DNA of 64,000 nt from Polynucleobacter antarcticus (lineage in GTDB: Bacteria; Pseudomonadota; Gammaproteobacteria; Burkholderiales; Burkholderiaceae). Of the stretch, positions 51,824-62,316 are shown in pieces (positions within the stretch are counted from its first letter, which is position 1; the number at the start of each line of letters is the position of its first letter). A program made the translations under genes and the position numbers. Where the stretch lies: positions 1,178,001 through 1,242,000 of the forward strand of contig NZ_CP028941.1 in assembly GCF_013307245.1 (NCBI RefSeq), in the 5' to 3' direction. The notes under the pieces are model-generated. The model ran no database searches, was not told the origin of the DNA, and worked only from the letters and a program-made list of their open reading frames with translations.

Positions 51824-54691
51824 TTACTTCGTAATGACATAGCCCTTAAGTTTTGCAAAAGCTGATGTGAGGAGTGACTTCTGTTGTTCTTGATGAAGGT
51901 GGGCATAACCACAAGCAGGTGAAGCAGATGCTGGTCGACCTGCATATGCCAGCTTCATACCTTCAGACATATTTTCTAAAATATTGTGCTGAACAAAGAA
52001 CCAAGCGCCTTGATTCTGCGGCTCATCTTGACACCATATAACTTCCGCTACATTAGAGAACTTCTTCAACTCAGCAGCCAATGCTTTATGTGGAAATGGA
52101 TAGAGTTGCTCCAAGCGAATAATGGCAACTTCATCTTGTTTTTTCTCAGTACGCGCTTTCACTAAGTCGTAGTAGACCTTACCGGAACAGATAATTAAAC
52201 GAGTTACCTTCTTGGCATCAATAGTCTCATCTCGTTCGCCAAGGATAGTATGAAAGCCCCCTTTGGTGAACTCACTTAGTGGAGAGGCAGCTTCTTTATT
52301 GCGCAGTAAAGATTTTGGAGTCATCAAAATCAGAGGCTTGCGGAACTGACGAATCATCTGACGTCGCAGTACATGGAAGATTTGCGATGCAGTAGTCGGC
52401 TGAATCACCTGCATATTGGTATCTGCGCATAGTTGCATAAATCGCTCCAATCGAGCAGATGAGTGTTCAGGGCCTTGACCCTCGTAGCCATGGGGCAACA
52501 TCATGACCAAGCCATTGGCGCGACCCCATTTGACTTCACCAGAAGCGATAAATTGGTCAATCACGACTTGAGCACCGTTAGCAAAGTCGCCAAACTGAGC
52601 TTCCCAGATGGTGAGCGTATTTGGTTCTGCAGCAGCGTAGCCATACTCAAAACCAAGTACAGCCTCCTCAGAAAGAATGGAATCAATCACTACAAATGGC
52701 GCTTGATCTTTTGCAATATGGCGTAGTGGAATATAAATGCCAGCATCCCACTTCTCGCGATTCTGATTATGGAAAACAGCATGTCGATGCGTAAAGGTAC
52801 CGCGACCACTATCTTCACCAGATAAGCGAACCGGATAACCGCTCGCCACTAAAGAAGCAAACGCCATATGCTCGCCCATACCCCAGTCGACATTAATCTC
52901 ACCACGACCCATGGCAGAACGATCATTTAATACTTTTTCAACCAACGGGTGAACTTTAAAACCTTCCCGCACGGAAGTGACTCGCTCTGCTAAACGTCTC
53001 CACTCCGTTAAGGGAATGGCAGTATCGGCTTCATCAGTCCATTTCTTATTCAGAAATGGCGACCAATCTACTGCAAACTTACCTTTAAAGTTACTCAACA
53101 CGGGATCTGAAGTTTGCTTACCAGCATCCATTGCAGCGCGATATTCCTTCACCATCAAATCGCCAGTACCCACTGGTAGAACACCTTGGGCCTCTAACTT
53201 ATCCGCATAGAGCTTACGCGTTCCTGGATGGGCTGCAATAATTTTGTACATCAATGGCTGGGTCATCGCTGGCGTATCTTGCTCGTTGTGACCTAGCTTT
53301 CTGAAACAAACAATATCAATCGCAACATCTTTATGAAACTGCGAACGGAACTCGACTGCTAATTTTGTAGCTAGCACTACCGCCTCAGGATCATCGCCAT
53401 TCACATGCAGTACAGGCGCATCAATGACTTTCATAATGTCCGTGCAATACAAGCTTGAACGTAAATCACGTGGATCCGATGTTGTGAAACCAATTTGATT
53501 GTTAATGACTATATGAATAGTGCCGCCAGTAGAATACCCACGCACCTCAGCCATCATCAAGGTCTCTTGCATGACGCCTTGACCTGCTATCGCCGCATCA
53601 CCATGTACCAATACTGGCAACACCTTTTCTCCGAGTAAATCACCACGACGCTCCATACGAGCACGTGCAGAACCCTCCACTACTGGGTTAACAATCTCTA
53701 AATGTGAGGGATTAAATGCTAGTGATAAATGTACGGGACCTGATGGTGTGGAAATATCACTTGAAAAGCCTTGGTGATACTTCACGTCACCGGCTGGCAA
53801 TGTTTCAGGGCCCTTATGCTCAAACTCAGCAAACAAGTCCGTTGGCATTTTCCCTAAAGTATTAATAAGGACATTGAGGCGACCGCGATGGGCCATTCCT
53901 AGCACAATCTCTTGCACTCCTTTGGCGGAAGACTCACGAATTAATTCATCCATACAGGCAATGAAACTTTCACCACCCTCCAAAGAAAATCGTTTTTGAC
54001 CGACATATTTCGCTTGAAGATAACGCTCTAAACCTTCAGCCGCGGTGACGCGGTCTAAAATTTCGCGCTTCTGATCAGCGCTAAAATGAGGAGTGGATCG
54101 AACAGATTCTAATTTTTCTTGCCACCATTTTTTAATCTTTTGGTCGGCAATATACATATACTCAGCACCTAAAGTACCGCAATACGTTTCACGCAAAGCT
54201 TGCAGTAAATCCCGCAAGGTCATCTGATTCTTACCGAAGAAAGTATTGCTCGTATTGAAGACGATATCCATATCGCCATCTGTAAAACCATAAAAAGCAG
54301 GGTCCAGCTCTGGAATATCAGGGCGTTCAGTGCGTTTCAAGGGGTCAATATCAGCCCAACGATTGCCAACGTTACGATACGCCGCAATCAACTGTTGAAC
54401 AGCAACACGCTTGAAGCCCATATCTGAATCTGCTGAATCCGCAGAAACAGTTCTGATAGGGCCTTGTTTTGCACGCTCAGCAAAGGAAGCCACAATCGGC
54501 CCATGAGCTACATCAGATCGAGATGACCCATCGGCTGCAGGAACCTGCTTTACGTTATCAAAATAGTCTCGCCAATGATCCGATACTGAAGCTGGATCGT
54601 GCAAATAAGATTCGTAGAGCTCTTCTACGTAAGGGGCGTTACCGCCGAAGAGATAAGAGGTATCTCTCTGATCCTGCATCATGATGCTCAC
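51824..54691 (-). CDS. odhA: 2-oxoglutarate dehydrogenase E1
   Basis: Thiamine-diphosphate-dependent decarboxylase, 955 residues. The N-terminal YLFGGNAPYVEELYESYL helper motif, a GMAHRGRLNVL segment, the ThDP motif GDAAIAGQGVMQET and NNQIGFTTSDPRD are clear. In the second half, LSGEDSGRGTFTHRHAV and PHGYEGQGPEHSSARLERF are diagnostic. It is the first gene of the odh operon; its 235-bp upstream region (54692-54926) is shared with the divergent 54927 gene. Confidence 0.97.
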   Translation of the reverse strand: MSIMMQDQRDTSYLFGGNAPYVEELYESYLHDPASVSDHWRDYFDNVKQVPAADGSSRSDVAHGPIVASFAERAKQGPIRTVSADSADSDMGFKRVAVQQLIAAYRNVGNRWADIDPLKRTERPDIPELDPAFYGFTDGDMDIVFNTSNTFFGKNQMTLRDLLQALRETYCGTLGAEYMYIADQKIKKWWQEKLESVRSTPHFSADQKREILDRVTAAEGLERYLQAKYVGQKRFSLEGGESFIACMDELIRESSAKGVQEIVLGMAHRGRLNVLINTLGKMPTDLFAEFEHKGPETLPAGDVKYHQGFSSDISTPSGPVHLSLAFNPSHLEIVNPVVEGSARARMERRGDLLGEKVLPVLVHGDAAIAGQGVMQETLMMAEVRGYSTGGTIHIVINNQIGFTTSDPRDLRSSLYCTDIMKVIDAPVLHVNGDDPEAVVLATKLAVEFRSQFHKDVAIDIVCFRKLGHNEQDTPAMTQPLMYKIIAAHPGTRKLYADKLEAQGVLPVGTGDLMVKEYRAAMDAGKQTSDPVLSNFKGKFAVDWSPFLNKKWTDEADTAIPLTEWRRLAERVTSVREGFKVHPLVEKVLNDRSAMGRGEINVDWGMGEHMAFASLVASGYPVRLSGEDSGRGTFTHRHAVFHNQNREKWDAGIYIPLRHIAKDQAPFVVIDSILSEEAVLGFEYGYAAAEPNTLTIWEAQFGDFANGAQVVIDQFIASGEVKWGRANGLVMMLPHGYEGQGPEHSSARLERFMQLCADTNMQVIQPTTASQIFHVLRRQMIRQFRKPLILMTPKSLLRNKEAASPLSEFTKGGFHTILGERDETIDAKKVTRLIICSGKVYYDLVKARTEKKQDEVAIIRLEQLYPFPHKALAAELKKFSNVAEVIWCQDEPQNQGAWFFVQHNILENMSEGMKLAYAGRPASASPACGYAHLHQEQQKSLLTSAFAKLKGYVITK

Positions 54692-54926
54692 CTTTCATCG
54701 GGTATCCCGAATCAAAACTGTGGTTAAAACCATTCGCCCCGCAGCTAAACCGCTTTACGAATTGATCTATGCAAATATTTCACTACAACACTAATTTAAC
54801 ACGATTAATCATTGAATAAGAATTTTCCTACTCAGGTTTAAGGGTCTCCTGACAGATTCAAATAGCATTGGTTCGTATTCTCTAAATCTTCAAATGAATT
54901 AATAAGATTAAGGAAATTACGTATAT

Positions 54927-55628
54927 ATGAAAGCAATTACTCCGGAAATGGAATATTTAAGTACTAGGCAAAGCGCAAAGGTCTTGCAGGTCTCCCTAGG
55001 TACAGTCCAAAAAATGGTTGAATTGGGGGAATTAATAGCTTGGAAGACCCGTGGAGGCCATCGGCGCATCCTTGCAAGCTCACTGGATCAGCAGCTAGCT
55101 CGCCGTAAAAGGGCTATGCGCCAGAAAACCACACAAAATTGCATCGCTATGGGGATTTTCCGAAGAATTGAAAATAGCTATGAATTAATAGAATCCATTC
55201 AAGGTTGGCAGCTTAAAGTGGACATGGAGGTTTCAGTAGATAGCCTTGAGGGCCTCATGAAATCAGTCTCTATAAGCCCTGATTTGATATTTTTAGATGC
55301 CTTGATTCCCCCTGTTGAACAGGTACATTTGATTCATTACCTCAGCAACAATAGCGATACTCAGCGCATTCCAATCCTAGTAGACGAAGGATTTATCAAA
55401 CTACACCCTGGGGTGATGGGGTTAGCAGATGAAAATACGATTGGCGTAATACCGCAATACACTGAAATCCTTCAGACAGAGCTAGATAATGGCTTAATTG
55501 ACAAAAACCCATCACTTATTGCTTATCCCGCAACCAATCCAGAATTAGAGGGTTATTTGGTGGATAAAAATAGATATGAGCTGTTAGAGCCCATCTTTAT
55601 TCAGGCGCTAAATAGAAAATGTAGCTAA
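54927..55628 (+). CDS. HTH protein with receiver-like C-terminal domain
   Basis: A protein of 233 residues. An N-terminal excisionase/MerR-type helix-turn-helix (about 6-55: STRQSAKVLQVSLGTVQKMV, then TRGGHRRI) is followed by a domain with a receiver-like aspartate motif (SPDLIFLDALIPP) but without an obvious full phosphorylation site. It is divergent from odhA; the function is unknown. Similar one-gene regulators occur near odhA in related genomes. Confidence 0.68.
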   Translation: MKAITPEMEYLSTRQSAKVLQVSLGTVQKMVELGELIAWKTRGGHRRILASSLDQQLARRKRAMRQKTTQNCIAMGIFRRIENSYELIESIQGWQLKVDMEVSVDSLEGLMKSVSISPDLIFLDALIPPVEQVHLIHYLSNNSDTQRIPILVDEGFIKLHPGVMGLADENTIGVIPQYTEILQTELDNGLIDKNPSLIAYPATNPELEGYLVDKNRYELLEPIFIQALNRKCS

Positions 55629-55651
55629 AAGACTGGAGCGCTAAAAAATAA

Positions 55652-55677
55652 GGCTGATCATTTAAGAATAATCAGCC
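55652..55677 (-). terminator. Terminator of the H-NS-like gene
   Basis: GGCTGAT (55652-55658) and ATCAGCC (55671-55677) form a seven-base stem. On the minus strand the T-rich TTATTTTTT follows, giving an intrinsic terminator for the gene ending at 55708. It may also stop the convergent 54927 gene. Confidence 0.7.
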
Positions 55678-55707
55678 CTAAATAAAAAACTTATTTAAAT
55701 CAATACT

Positions 55708-55992
55708 TTAAATTAAAAAGCTCGCGCGATCTCTACCATCGATCCACTTAGGAGCCTTACCTCGACCCGTCCAGGTCTCACCACTAGCAGGATTACGATA
55801 CTTTGGAGCAACCTTACCACTAGCACTACGAGCGCCTGATTTACGACTAAATAAATCAGATGCAGATAGACTGTATTGCTCAATAATCAGCTTTGCCTTA
55901 GCAATACCATCGGCTTTTTCATGGGCGATAGCTTCTTTAATCTGTTTATCAAGCTGCTCGCGCTGGGCTAAAAGGTCTTTATATGAAGGCAT
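55708..55992 (-). CDS. H-NS-like nucleoid protein
   Basis: A small H-NS family protein of 94 residues. The N-terminal coiled coil (LLAQREQLDKQIKEAIAHEK) is for oligomerisation. The C-terminal AT-hook-like DNA-binding motif is KYRNPASGETWTGRGKAPKW. Such proteins silence AT-rich foreign DNA. The 191-bp upstream region (55993-56183) is very AT-rich, with many A/T runs, and could be its own target. Confidence 0.9.
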   Translation of the reverse strand: MPSYKDLLAQREQLDKQIKEAIAHEKADGIAKAKLIIEQYSLSASDLFSRKSGARSASGKVAPKYRNPASGETWTGRGKAPKWIDGRDRASFLI

Positions 55993-56183
55993 ATTCTATA
56001 TTCTCCGGATATGAATGTCACAAAATAACTAAACAAGTTATTTATTAATTCTTATTATATATTACTGTTTCTAAAAAAAGTAATATATTAAATATAGACC
56101 TTAATGATCTATGGGCATTTCAAACGAATAGCATTAATCACAAAATCATTATAAATACTATATCTATCAAGTATATATAATGA

Positions 56184-56597
56184 TTATCTTCTAAGCATAA
56201 AAGTACCGCTGGATTTAGCAGTTATTTCTCCAGCCTCATTTAGGGCCACCGCTTCACAGTAATAAATGGTTTTTCCAGACTTCAGCACGCTCCCCTCCAC
56301 CGCTATTTTCCCAATACTTGGGCGCAGGAAGCTGACATTCATATCAACAGTCATAGCTCCTAGAATCTGATTTGTTGTGCTGCGAGCTGCAGCACCCATC
56401 GCAAAATCCAATAATGTCATTAAGATACCGCCATGAGCAATCTGAAAGCTATTTTCAAATTCCGGTTTGATTTCTAAGCTGATCCGAGATTTACCATCTT
56501 GTGCATATTCAGGAACAACACCTAGATGGGATAAGAAGGGGATATTCAGCCCGAAATAGGAGATGGCAGATTGATTTGGCGTCATAGACAGGGACAT
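56184..56597 (-). CDS. PaaI-type thioesterase (hotdog fold)
   Basis: A protein of 137 residues. Hotdog-fold motifs are [20 protein letters not shown] (catalytic region), then [13 protein letters not shown]. The likely substrate is an aryl- or acyl-CoA. It ends in a basic tail (SSGTFMLRR). It lies directly left of tRNA-Pro and is transcribed away from it. Confidence 0.87.
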   Translation of the reverse strand: MSLSMTPNQSAISYFGLNIPFLSHLGVVPEYAQDGKSRISLEIKPEFENSFQIAHGGILMTLLDFAMGAAARSTTNQILGAMTVDMNVSFLRPSIGKIAVEGSVLKSGKTIYYCEAVALNEAGEITAKSSGTFMLRR

Positions 56598-56617
56598 GGA
56601 TTTTTAAATTGAAAGAA

Positions 56618-56694
<77 letters not shown>

Positions 56695-56719
56695 ACGAGA
56701 GAAGAAATTGTAGCAGTAA

Positions 56720-57070
56720 CTATTTGGCTAGAATTTGCAAAACAGCGTGGAGCTCATCCCGAAGGCGCAACTCACCGCGAGCCTCATCCAAACGATTACG
56801 AGCGCCACTAATGGTAAAGCCCTCTTCGTATAAAAGCGCCCTAATTTTACGAATAAGAACAACCTCGTGATGCTGATAATAGCGACGGTTGCCACGGCGC
56901 TTCTGAGGACTTAATTGAGCGAACTCTTGCTCCCAATACCTTAAAACATGGGAACGCACCCCGCAAAGATCGGAAACTTCACCAATAGTAAAGTAGCGCT
57001 TCGCAGGTATAGGCGGCAGCTGCGAACTCAGCAGCACCGACCCTGTATCAAATACTGTTTTGTCGAGCAT
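56720..57070 (-). CDS. MerR-family regulator
   Basis: A protein of about 116 residues (ATG 57070; an in-frame ATG 57079 adds three). The winged HTH shows [20 protein letters not shown] followed by [21 protein letters not shown], and a coiled-coil end. There are no metal-binding cysteines at the C-terminus, so it is not of the CueR or ZntR type. It overlaps the end of ihfA, a conserved pair in betaproteobacteria. Confidence 0.88.
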   Translation of the reverse strand: MLDKTVFDTGSVLLSSQLPPIPAKRYFTIGEVSDLCGVRSHVLRYWEQEFAQLSPQKRRGNRRYYQHHEVVLIRKIRALLYEEGFTISGARNRLDEARGELRLRDELHAVLQILAK

Positions 57071-57371
57071 GCGACTCAACTACGTCCTTAAGTTTCTGGC
57101 TAGCGTGAAAAGTGACCACACGGCGTGCTGCAATCGGGATCATTTGACCTGTTTTAGGATTCCTACCTGGCCGAGCCGATTTATTGCGCAATTGGAAATT
57201 ACCAAAACCAGAAATCTTGACTTCAATACCCGCTTCTAGAGACTGGCCAATTCGGTCAAAAAAAGCATCAATCATGTCTTTTGCTTCACGCTTATTGAGG
57301 CCCACCTGATCAAACAAAGCTTCTGATAACTCATTTTTAGTGACGGTATCGTTGGTGGCAAATTCAGTCAT
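57048..57371 (-). CDS. ihfA: Integration host factor subunit alpha
   Basis: DNA-bending protein working as a heterodimer with IhfB, 107 residues. Visible features are the helical N-terminus with [40 protein letters not shown], and the DNA-inserting arm with [12 protein letters not shown], followed by [13 protein letters not shown]. It is the usual neighbour downstream of pheT. Confidence 0.96.
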   Translation of the reverse strand: MTEFATNDTVTKNELSEALFDQVGLNKREAKDMIDAFFDRIGQSLEAGIEVKISGFGNFQLRNKSARPGRNPKTGQMIPIAARRVVTFHASQKLKDVVESHARQNSI

Positions 57372-57455
57372 GATGGCATTCTCTTTTTACTATTTTGATC
57401 TCTAATAATGCAAGACTCAATACATCTAATTTTTAAAAGTTTACTTATATTAAAC

Positions 57456-59915
57456 CTAGCGCAAGCGAGCTGCGCATTTTTTTTCAAGTGCTGAAAGCAA
57501 AGCTGTCATCACCGCCTCAATTTGAGGGTCTTGCAATGTTTCATGGGTATTTAATAAGGTAACACGGAAAGCCAGACTCTTTTCATCATCGGCCATACTA
57601 TTAGAGCCAGCCTTTGGCTTAAATTCATCAAATAGCTCGATTCCCTTTACGAAGGCTTGTTTGCTGGCTGCCATAGCATCCATCAAAGACTGTGCTGAGA
57701 CCGCCTGCTTTACCACCACTGCTAAATCTCGCTGCACTGCAGGAAACTTACTCAGTTCCTCAGGCTGCGGAATACTGAGTTTCTGAATGGCCTCTAAATC
57801 TAATTCAAATAAAACTGGTGCTTGTGGCAATTCATAAATTTGTTGAAGGGCTGGATGCAATTCACCAACCGATCCAATGACAACTTTGCCTTGAGGACTG
57901 ATGAGATATATCTGAGCGCTGCGACCAGGATGCAGTGCTGGATGGTTAGCTGACTCAGTTGTAAATTGCAATGGATCCAGGACCCGTGCTAAATCACCCT
58001 TCACGTCAAAAAAATCCACTGGCCTATTAGCACTTGCCCACTGCTCTGGCACGAAGGATCCATAAGCCAAGCCCCCAATTTTCTGTGGCTGATCAAAACC
58101 AGCAACACGGCCAGCGATCTCCTCAACACTGCTGTTACGGTTAAACACACGACCGGTTTCAAATAAACGTACACGCCCAGCGCCACGATTTAAATTGGCC
58201 TTTAGGTTGTTCAATAAGCCGCCCCAGAGATTGCTCCGCATCACGCCATATTGACTTGCAATCGGGTTCAGCACTTTAATAAGGTCTTTTTCAGCTGCAC
58301 CAGCAAGCCCTTGCTCGCTTTCTAAATCAATAAAGCCAAAATTTACCGCCTCTTGATAGCCCTGGAGAGCGCATCGTTGGCGCAATAAATGTATACCCCG
58401 CTTTGCTTCTGCCCTAGCGCTCATCTTCAAAGAAGCTACTGGGGGCACATCGGGAATATTTTCAAAGCCGTACATACGGGCGACTTCTTCAATTAAATCT
58501 TCTTCAATATCAATATCAAAACGATAGCTAGGAGGTGTCACGATAAATACATCCTGAGCCGTCTGTTTAAACTCAAAACCAAGGCGTTTAAATACATCTG
58601 CAACAATTTCCACTGTCAGCGGAATACCGATGACTTTTGTGGCGCGCGCTAAGCGCATCGTGACAGGCTTACGCTCCGGCACTGCAAGCACCTGATCATC
58701 GACTGGACCAGCCTGGCCACCACAAACTTCAATAATTAAAGAAGTCAGGTACTCAAGGCAAGGCACGGTATTTTGTGGATCAACCCCACGCTCAAAGCGA
58801 TGGGCAGCATCCGTGCTGAAATTAAAGCGACGAGCACGACCCTGAATTGCCGAGGGTTGCCAATAAGCTGCTTCAACATAAATATTGGTGGTGTCATCAG
58901 TGACGGCGCAGTGATTCCCGCCCATAATTCCAGCAAGGGCTACTGGACCTGTTTGATCAGCCACTACACCGGCATCCTGCATCTTGCCAGAAGAATCAGA
59001 GCCGACAAGGGTCACAGTTTGACCATTGAGCAACTCAAGACTTTCGCCAGGCCTAGCCCAGCGTACTGATAATGCACCGCTTAATTTATCAATATCAAAC
59101 ACATGGGTGGGCTGCCCCATTTCTAACATGACGTAGTTAGAGAGATCGACTAAAGGAGAAATGCTTCTTTGGCCAGCATGGCAAAGACGCTGAATAATCC
59201 AATCCGGGGTTTGGGCTTTTGGATTCACACCACGAATCACACGACCCGCAAAACGACCACATAGATCTTGATGCTCAACAGTCACTGGTAGCTTATCCTG
59301 AATGGATACGCTCACCTTAGTCCAGTGAGGCGCGCACAAGGTAGCACCCGTGATGGCTGACACTTCACGTGCCATACCCATAATCGATAAGCAATCCGCC
59401 TTATTTGGCGTCAACTTAATGACAAAGATCTGATCATCCAGATCTAAATACTCGCGAATATCTTGACCTACTGGGGCATCTGAAGGTAATTCCAAAATAC
59501 CTTCATGATCATCACCCAGGCCTAGCTCACGACCTGAGCACAACATACCTTGGCTTTCAACGCCACGGAGCTTGCCTACTTTAATTAAAAATGGCTTACC
59601 ACCTACTTCTGCAGAAGGCAGTTCAGCGCCCATTAAGGCACAAGGGATCTTGATGCCAGCACGCGCATTTGGAGCGCCACAGACAATTTGCAATTCTTGA
59701 CCAGTACCTACATCTACTTTACAAACACGCAGACGATCAGCGTCAGGATGCAGTTCAGCAGACAGAATGTGAGCAACAACAATTTTAGTAAATGGTGGCG
59801 CAACAGCATGTTGCTCTTCCACTTCAAGACCCGCCATAGTCATGGCATGACCTAAGGCCTGACTATCTAGATCAGGATTGACGTATTGACGAAGCCAAGA
59901 TTCAGAAAATTGCAT
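57456..59915 (-). CDS. pheT: Phenylalanyl-tRNA synthetase beta subunit
   Basis: A protein of 819 residues. The tRNA-binding (EMAP-like) domain lies at about 40-150 (HILSAELHPDADRLRVCKVD), the B3/B4 editing domain around 210-390 with RFAGRVIRG, then B5 and the ferredoxin-like anticodon-binding domain at the C-terminus. It pairs with pheS, whose stop is 19 bases upstream. Confidence 0.97.
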   Translation of the reverse strand: MQFSESWLRQYVNPDLDSQALGHAMTMAGLEVEEQHAVAPPFTKIVVAHILSAELHPDADRLRVCKVDVGTGQELQIVCGAPNARAGIKIPCALMGAELPSAEVGGKPFLIKVGKLRGVESQGMLCSGRELGLGDDHEGILELPSDAPVGQDIREYLDLDDQIFVIKLTPNKADCLSIMGMAREVSAITGATLCAPHWTKVSVSIQDKLPVTVEHQDLCGRFAGRVIRGVNPKAQTPDWIIQRLCHAGQRSISPLVDLSNYVMLEMGQPTHVFDIDKLSGALSVRWARPGESLELLNGQTVTLVGSDSSGKMQDAGVVADQTGPVALAGIMGGNHCAVTDDTTNIYVEAAYWQPSAIQGRARRFNFSTDAAHRFERGVDPQNTVPCLEYLTSLIIEVCGGQAGPVDDQVLAVPERKPVTMRLARATKVIGIPLTVEIVADVFKRLGFEFKQTAQDVFIVTPPSYRFDIDIEEDLIEEVARMYGFENIPDVPPVASLKMSARAEAKRGIHLLRQRCALQGYQEAVNFGFIDLESEQGLAGAAEKDLIKVLNPIASQYGVMRSNLWGGLLNNLKANLNRGAGRVRLFETGRVFNRNSSVEEIAGRVAGFDQPQKIGGLAYGSFVPEQWASANRPVDFFDVKGDLARVLDPLQFTTESANHPALHPGRSAQIYLISPQGKVVIGSVGELHPALQQIYELPQAPVLFELDLEAIQKLSIPQPEELSKFPAVQRDLAVVVKQAVSAQSLMDAMAASKQAFVKGIELFDEFKPKAGSNSMADDEKSLAFRVTLLNTHETLQDPQIEAVMTALLSALEKKCAARLR

Positions 59916-59934
59916 AGCGTTGTTTTCTTTTTAC

Positions 59935-60981
59935 TTAAGCCGGAAACTGCGCTAAGAAACGCAGATCATTTTCAAAGAAAAGGCGTAGGTCATCGATACC
60001 ATAACGCAACATAGTTAAACGCTCTAAGCCCGACCCGAAAGCAAATCCGGTATAGCGCTCAGGATCAATGCCCATATTACGCAGTACATTTGGGTGAACC
60101 TGCCCCGCTCCAGAAATCTCTAACCAACGGCCAGCGAGCTTGCCACTAGCAAATGCCATATCGATTTCTGCTGAGGGCTCGGTAAATGGAAAATACGATG
60201 GGCGGAAACGAACCTGTAGTTCATTTGTTTCAAAAAAAGTTCTTAAGAAATCGGTATACACCCCTTTGAGGTCAGCAAAGGAAACACTCTCTGCAATCCA
60301 TAGACCTTCCACCTGATGAAACATTGGTGAGTGAGTGGCATCACTATCCACACGATACGTTCTACCTGGTGCAATCACTTTGATTGGCGGCATAACATCG
60401 GCGTTAGCATATTTCTTAACGTGTTCACTAGCGTAACGCACCTGTATTGGACTGGTATGGGTGCGCAACAACAAAGGCTTTCCGTCAGTATCTTTACCAT
60501 CGATATAAAACGTATCTTGCATCGAGCGTGCAGGATGATTTTCGGGGCTATTAAGAGCTGTGAAATTAAACCAATCGGTTTCAATTTCAGGGCCATCAGC
60601 TACATCAAAACCAATCGAGTGAAAGATCTCTTCCACACGCTCCCAAGTTCTCATCACAGGATGCAGACTACCTACGGATTGGCCGCGGCCAGGCAATGAA
60701 ACGTCAATAGACTCTGCTGCCAGTCGTTGCAATAAGACCAAATCAGCTAAAGCTTGTCGTCTTTCAGACAGGGCATTTTCTACTGCAGTTTTAATAATAT
60801 TAATTTGAGCGCCAGCACTCTTACGCTCTTCAGGCGACATACCACCCAGCGCCTTGAGACGCTCAGTCAGAACACCTGATTTACCGAGATACTTGGCTTT
60901 CGCGTCCTCTAGAGCTGCCGCATCGGCAGCTCCGAGGAAATCACGTTTAGCATCCTCGACAATGTGGTCGAGAGAAACCAT
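59935..60981 (-). CDS. pheS: Phenylalanyl-tRNA synthetase alpha subunit
   Basis: A protein of 348 residues with an N-terminal coiled coil and the class II catalytic core. Motif 2 is visible around [13 protein letters not shown] and motif 3 near [18 protein letters not shown]. It forms an alpha2beta2 enzyme with PheT and lies 29 bases after rplT. I see no obvious leader peptide or attenuator in that gap. Confidence 0.97.
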   Translation of the reverse strand: MVSLDHIVEDAKRDFLGAADAAALEDAKAKYLGKSGVLTERLKALGGMSPEERKSAGAQINIIKTAVENALSERRQALADLVLLQRLAAESIDVSLPGRGQSVGSLHPVMRTWERVEEIFHSIGFDVADGPEIETDWFNFTALNSPENHPARSMQDTFYIDGKDTDGKPLLLRTHTSPIQVRYASEHVKKYANADVMPPIKVIAPGRTYRVDSDATHSPMFHQVEGLWIAESVSFADLKGVYTDFLRTFFETNELQVRFRPSYFPFTEPSAEIDMAFASGKLAGRWLEISGAGQVHPNVLRNMGIDPERYTGFAFGSGLERLTMLRYGIDDLRLFFENDLRFLAQFPA

Positions 60982-61010
60982 TGCAGCTTAGTTTTTAAAT
61001 GAACTAAGAA

Positions 61011-61376
61011 TTAAGCTGCAGCGCTTACTACGGATTTAATCCGAGTAACCAAGGCAGCAAAAGCTGGCTTGTCAGCAATGGCCATATCAGAAAGCACTTT
61101 GCGGTCAAGCTCGATCGCGGCTTTCTTCATACCATTCATGAATACGCTATAGGTCATGTCATGCTCACGCACTGCCGCATTGATACGGGCAATCCATAAG
61201 GCACGGAATACCCGTTTTTTGTTACGACGGTCACGGTATGCATATTGACCAGCACGCATAACTGCTTGCTTAGCAACACGAAATACGTTTTTACGACGTC
61301 CACGATAGCCTGTAGCAGCATCGGTGATTTTCTTATGGCGGGCTCTTGCTGTAACCCCACGTTTGACTCTTGGCAT
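61011..61376 (-). CDS. rplT: Ribosomal protein L20
   Basis: A protein of 121 residues with a basic N-terminus ([20 protein letters not shown]) and the globular C-terminal domain ([20 protein letters not shown]). It is the translational regulator of its own operon in many bacteria. It stands 25 bases after rpmI. Confidence 0.97.
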   Translation of the reverse strand: MPRVKRGVTARARHKKITDAATGYRGRRKNVFRVAKQAVMRAGQYAYRDRRNKKRVFRALWIARINAAVREHDMTYSVFMNGMKKAAIELDRKVLSDMAIADKPAFAALVTRIKSVVSAAA

Positions 61377-61401
61377 TTAATTCTCCTAATTTAGTCTGAG
61401 G

Positions 61402-61599
61402 TTAAGCGTATGGAAGCATTGAGCGAATAGACTTAACATCTGCCTTCGCAACTTCGGTAGTACCACGCAATTGACGCTTGCTCTTGGTAGTCTTTTTGGT
61501 GAGGATATGGCGTTTGAAAGCCTGGCCTCGTTTGATCGTTCCGCCTGCGCGAACCGTGAAGCGCTTTTTAGCGCTACTCTTGCTCTTCATCTTGGGCAT
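61402..61599 (-). CDS. rpmI: Ribosomal protein L35
   Basis: A protein of 65 residues, strongly basic ([20 protein letters not shown]), the usual length and sequence pattern. It lies between infC and rplT. Confidence 0.97.
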   Translation of the reverse strand: MPKMKSKSSAKKRFTVRAGGTIKRGQAFKRHILTKKTTKSKRQLRGTTEVAKADVKSIRSMLPYA

Positions 61600-61629
61600 A
61601 AAGCACCCCTTCTTCTACATGTGCGACAT

Positions 61630-61745
61630 AGGTGGTAACCGACGGTTACGCTTCCTGTACCCAGAAGCACTTCTTATTGCCAGAGTCTTGCGACTCCTCG
61701 CTACTTAAACCAGCAACACATTCAAAAGAATCTGCTGCTAACTTA
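61630..61745 (-). promoter_or_regulatory. Candidate L20-responsive leader of rpmI-rplT
   Basis: The 150-bp infC-rpmI gap contains three stems: GTAACC-GAC-GGTTAC (61635-61649), AGAAG-TG-CTTCT (near 61665-61676) and GAGTC-TTGC-GACTC (61683-61696). In E. coli this region holds the L20 autoregulatory site, so a similar role is likely but is not shown by a specific motif. Confidence 0.42.
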
Positions 61746-61749
61746 TGGC

Positions 61750-62274
61750 TTACTTGGCCTTACGAATGGGCGTTAACACCATCACCATTTGACGACCTTC
61801 CATCTTTGGAAACTGCTCCACTTGACCAAACTCTAATAAGTCTGCCTTCAAGCGCTCCAACATCCTGACTCCGATTTCTTGATGGGCCATCTCACGACCC
61901 CGAAACCGTAGCGTAATCTTTGTCTTATCGCCATCTTCCAAAAAGCGGATTAGATTGCGTAGCTTCACACCATAATCACCATCATCTGTGCCGGGACGGA
62001 ATTTCACTTCCTTGACCTGAATCACTTTTTGCTTGAGCTTTGCCTCATGCAAACGTTTGGCTTCTTGGTACTTGAATTTACCGAAGTCCATAATCCGGAC
62101 CACAGGTGGCACAGCAGTGGGAGCAATTTCAACCAAATCGGTTTCTTTCTCTTCTGCTAATGCCAAGGCTTCACTCAAACTAACTACACCGATGGGTTCT
62201 CCATCCAGTCCAACCAGACGCACTTCAGGAGCAGTAATCTCCCGATTTATGCGCTGCGATTTATCAGTAGCGAT
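61750..62274 (-). CDS. infC: Translation initiation factor IF-3, likely ATC start
   Basis: IF-3 keeps ribosomal subunits apart and checks start codons. With an ATC start at 62274 the protein has 174 residues, beginning [20 protein letters not shown], which is the expected N-terminus. A GTG at 62223 would delete 17 conserved residues. A good AAAGGA site lies about 12 bases before the ATC. Rare start codons in infC allow IF-3 to repress itself. It lies between thrS and rpmI, the canonical order. Confidence 0.9.
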   Translation of the reverse strand: MATDKSQRINREITAPEVRLVGLDGEPIGVVSLSEALALAEEKETDLVEIAPTAVPPVVRIMDFGKFKYQEAKRLHEAKLKQKVIQVKEVKFRPGTDDGDYGVKLRNLIRFLEDGDKTKITLRFRGREMAHQEIGVRMLERLKADLLEFGQVEQFPKMEGRQMVMVLTPIRKAK

Positions 62275-62316
62275 CTTCTTAATTCCTTTAAAAAAACAAT
62301 CAAAACCATTCCACCC

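Noticed and set aside
60981..61011. pheM-type attenuator before pheS
   Set aside because: The rplT-pheS gap is only 29 bases, with no room for a leader peptide and terminator.
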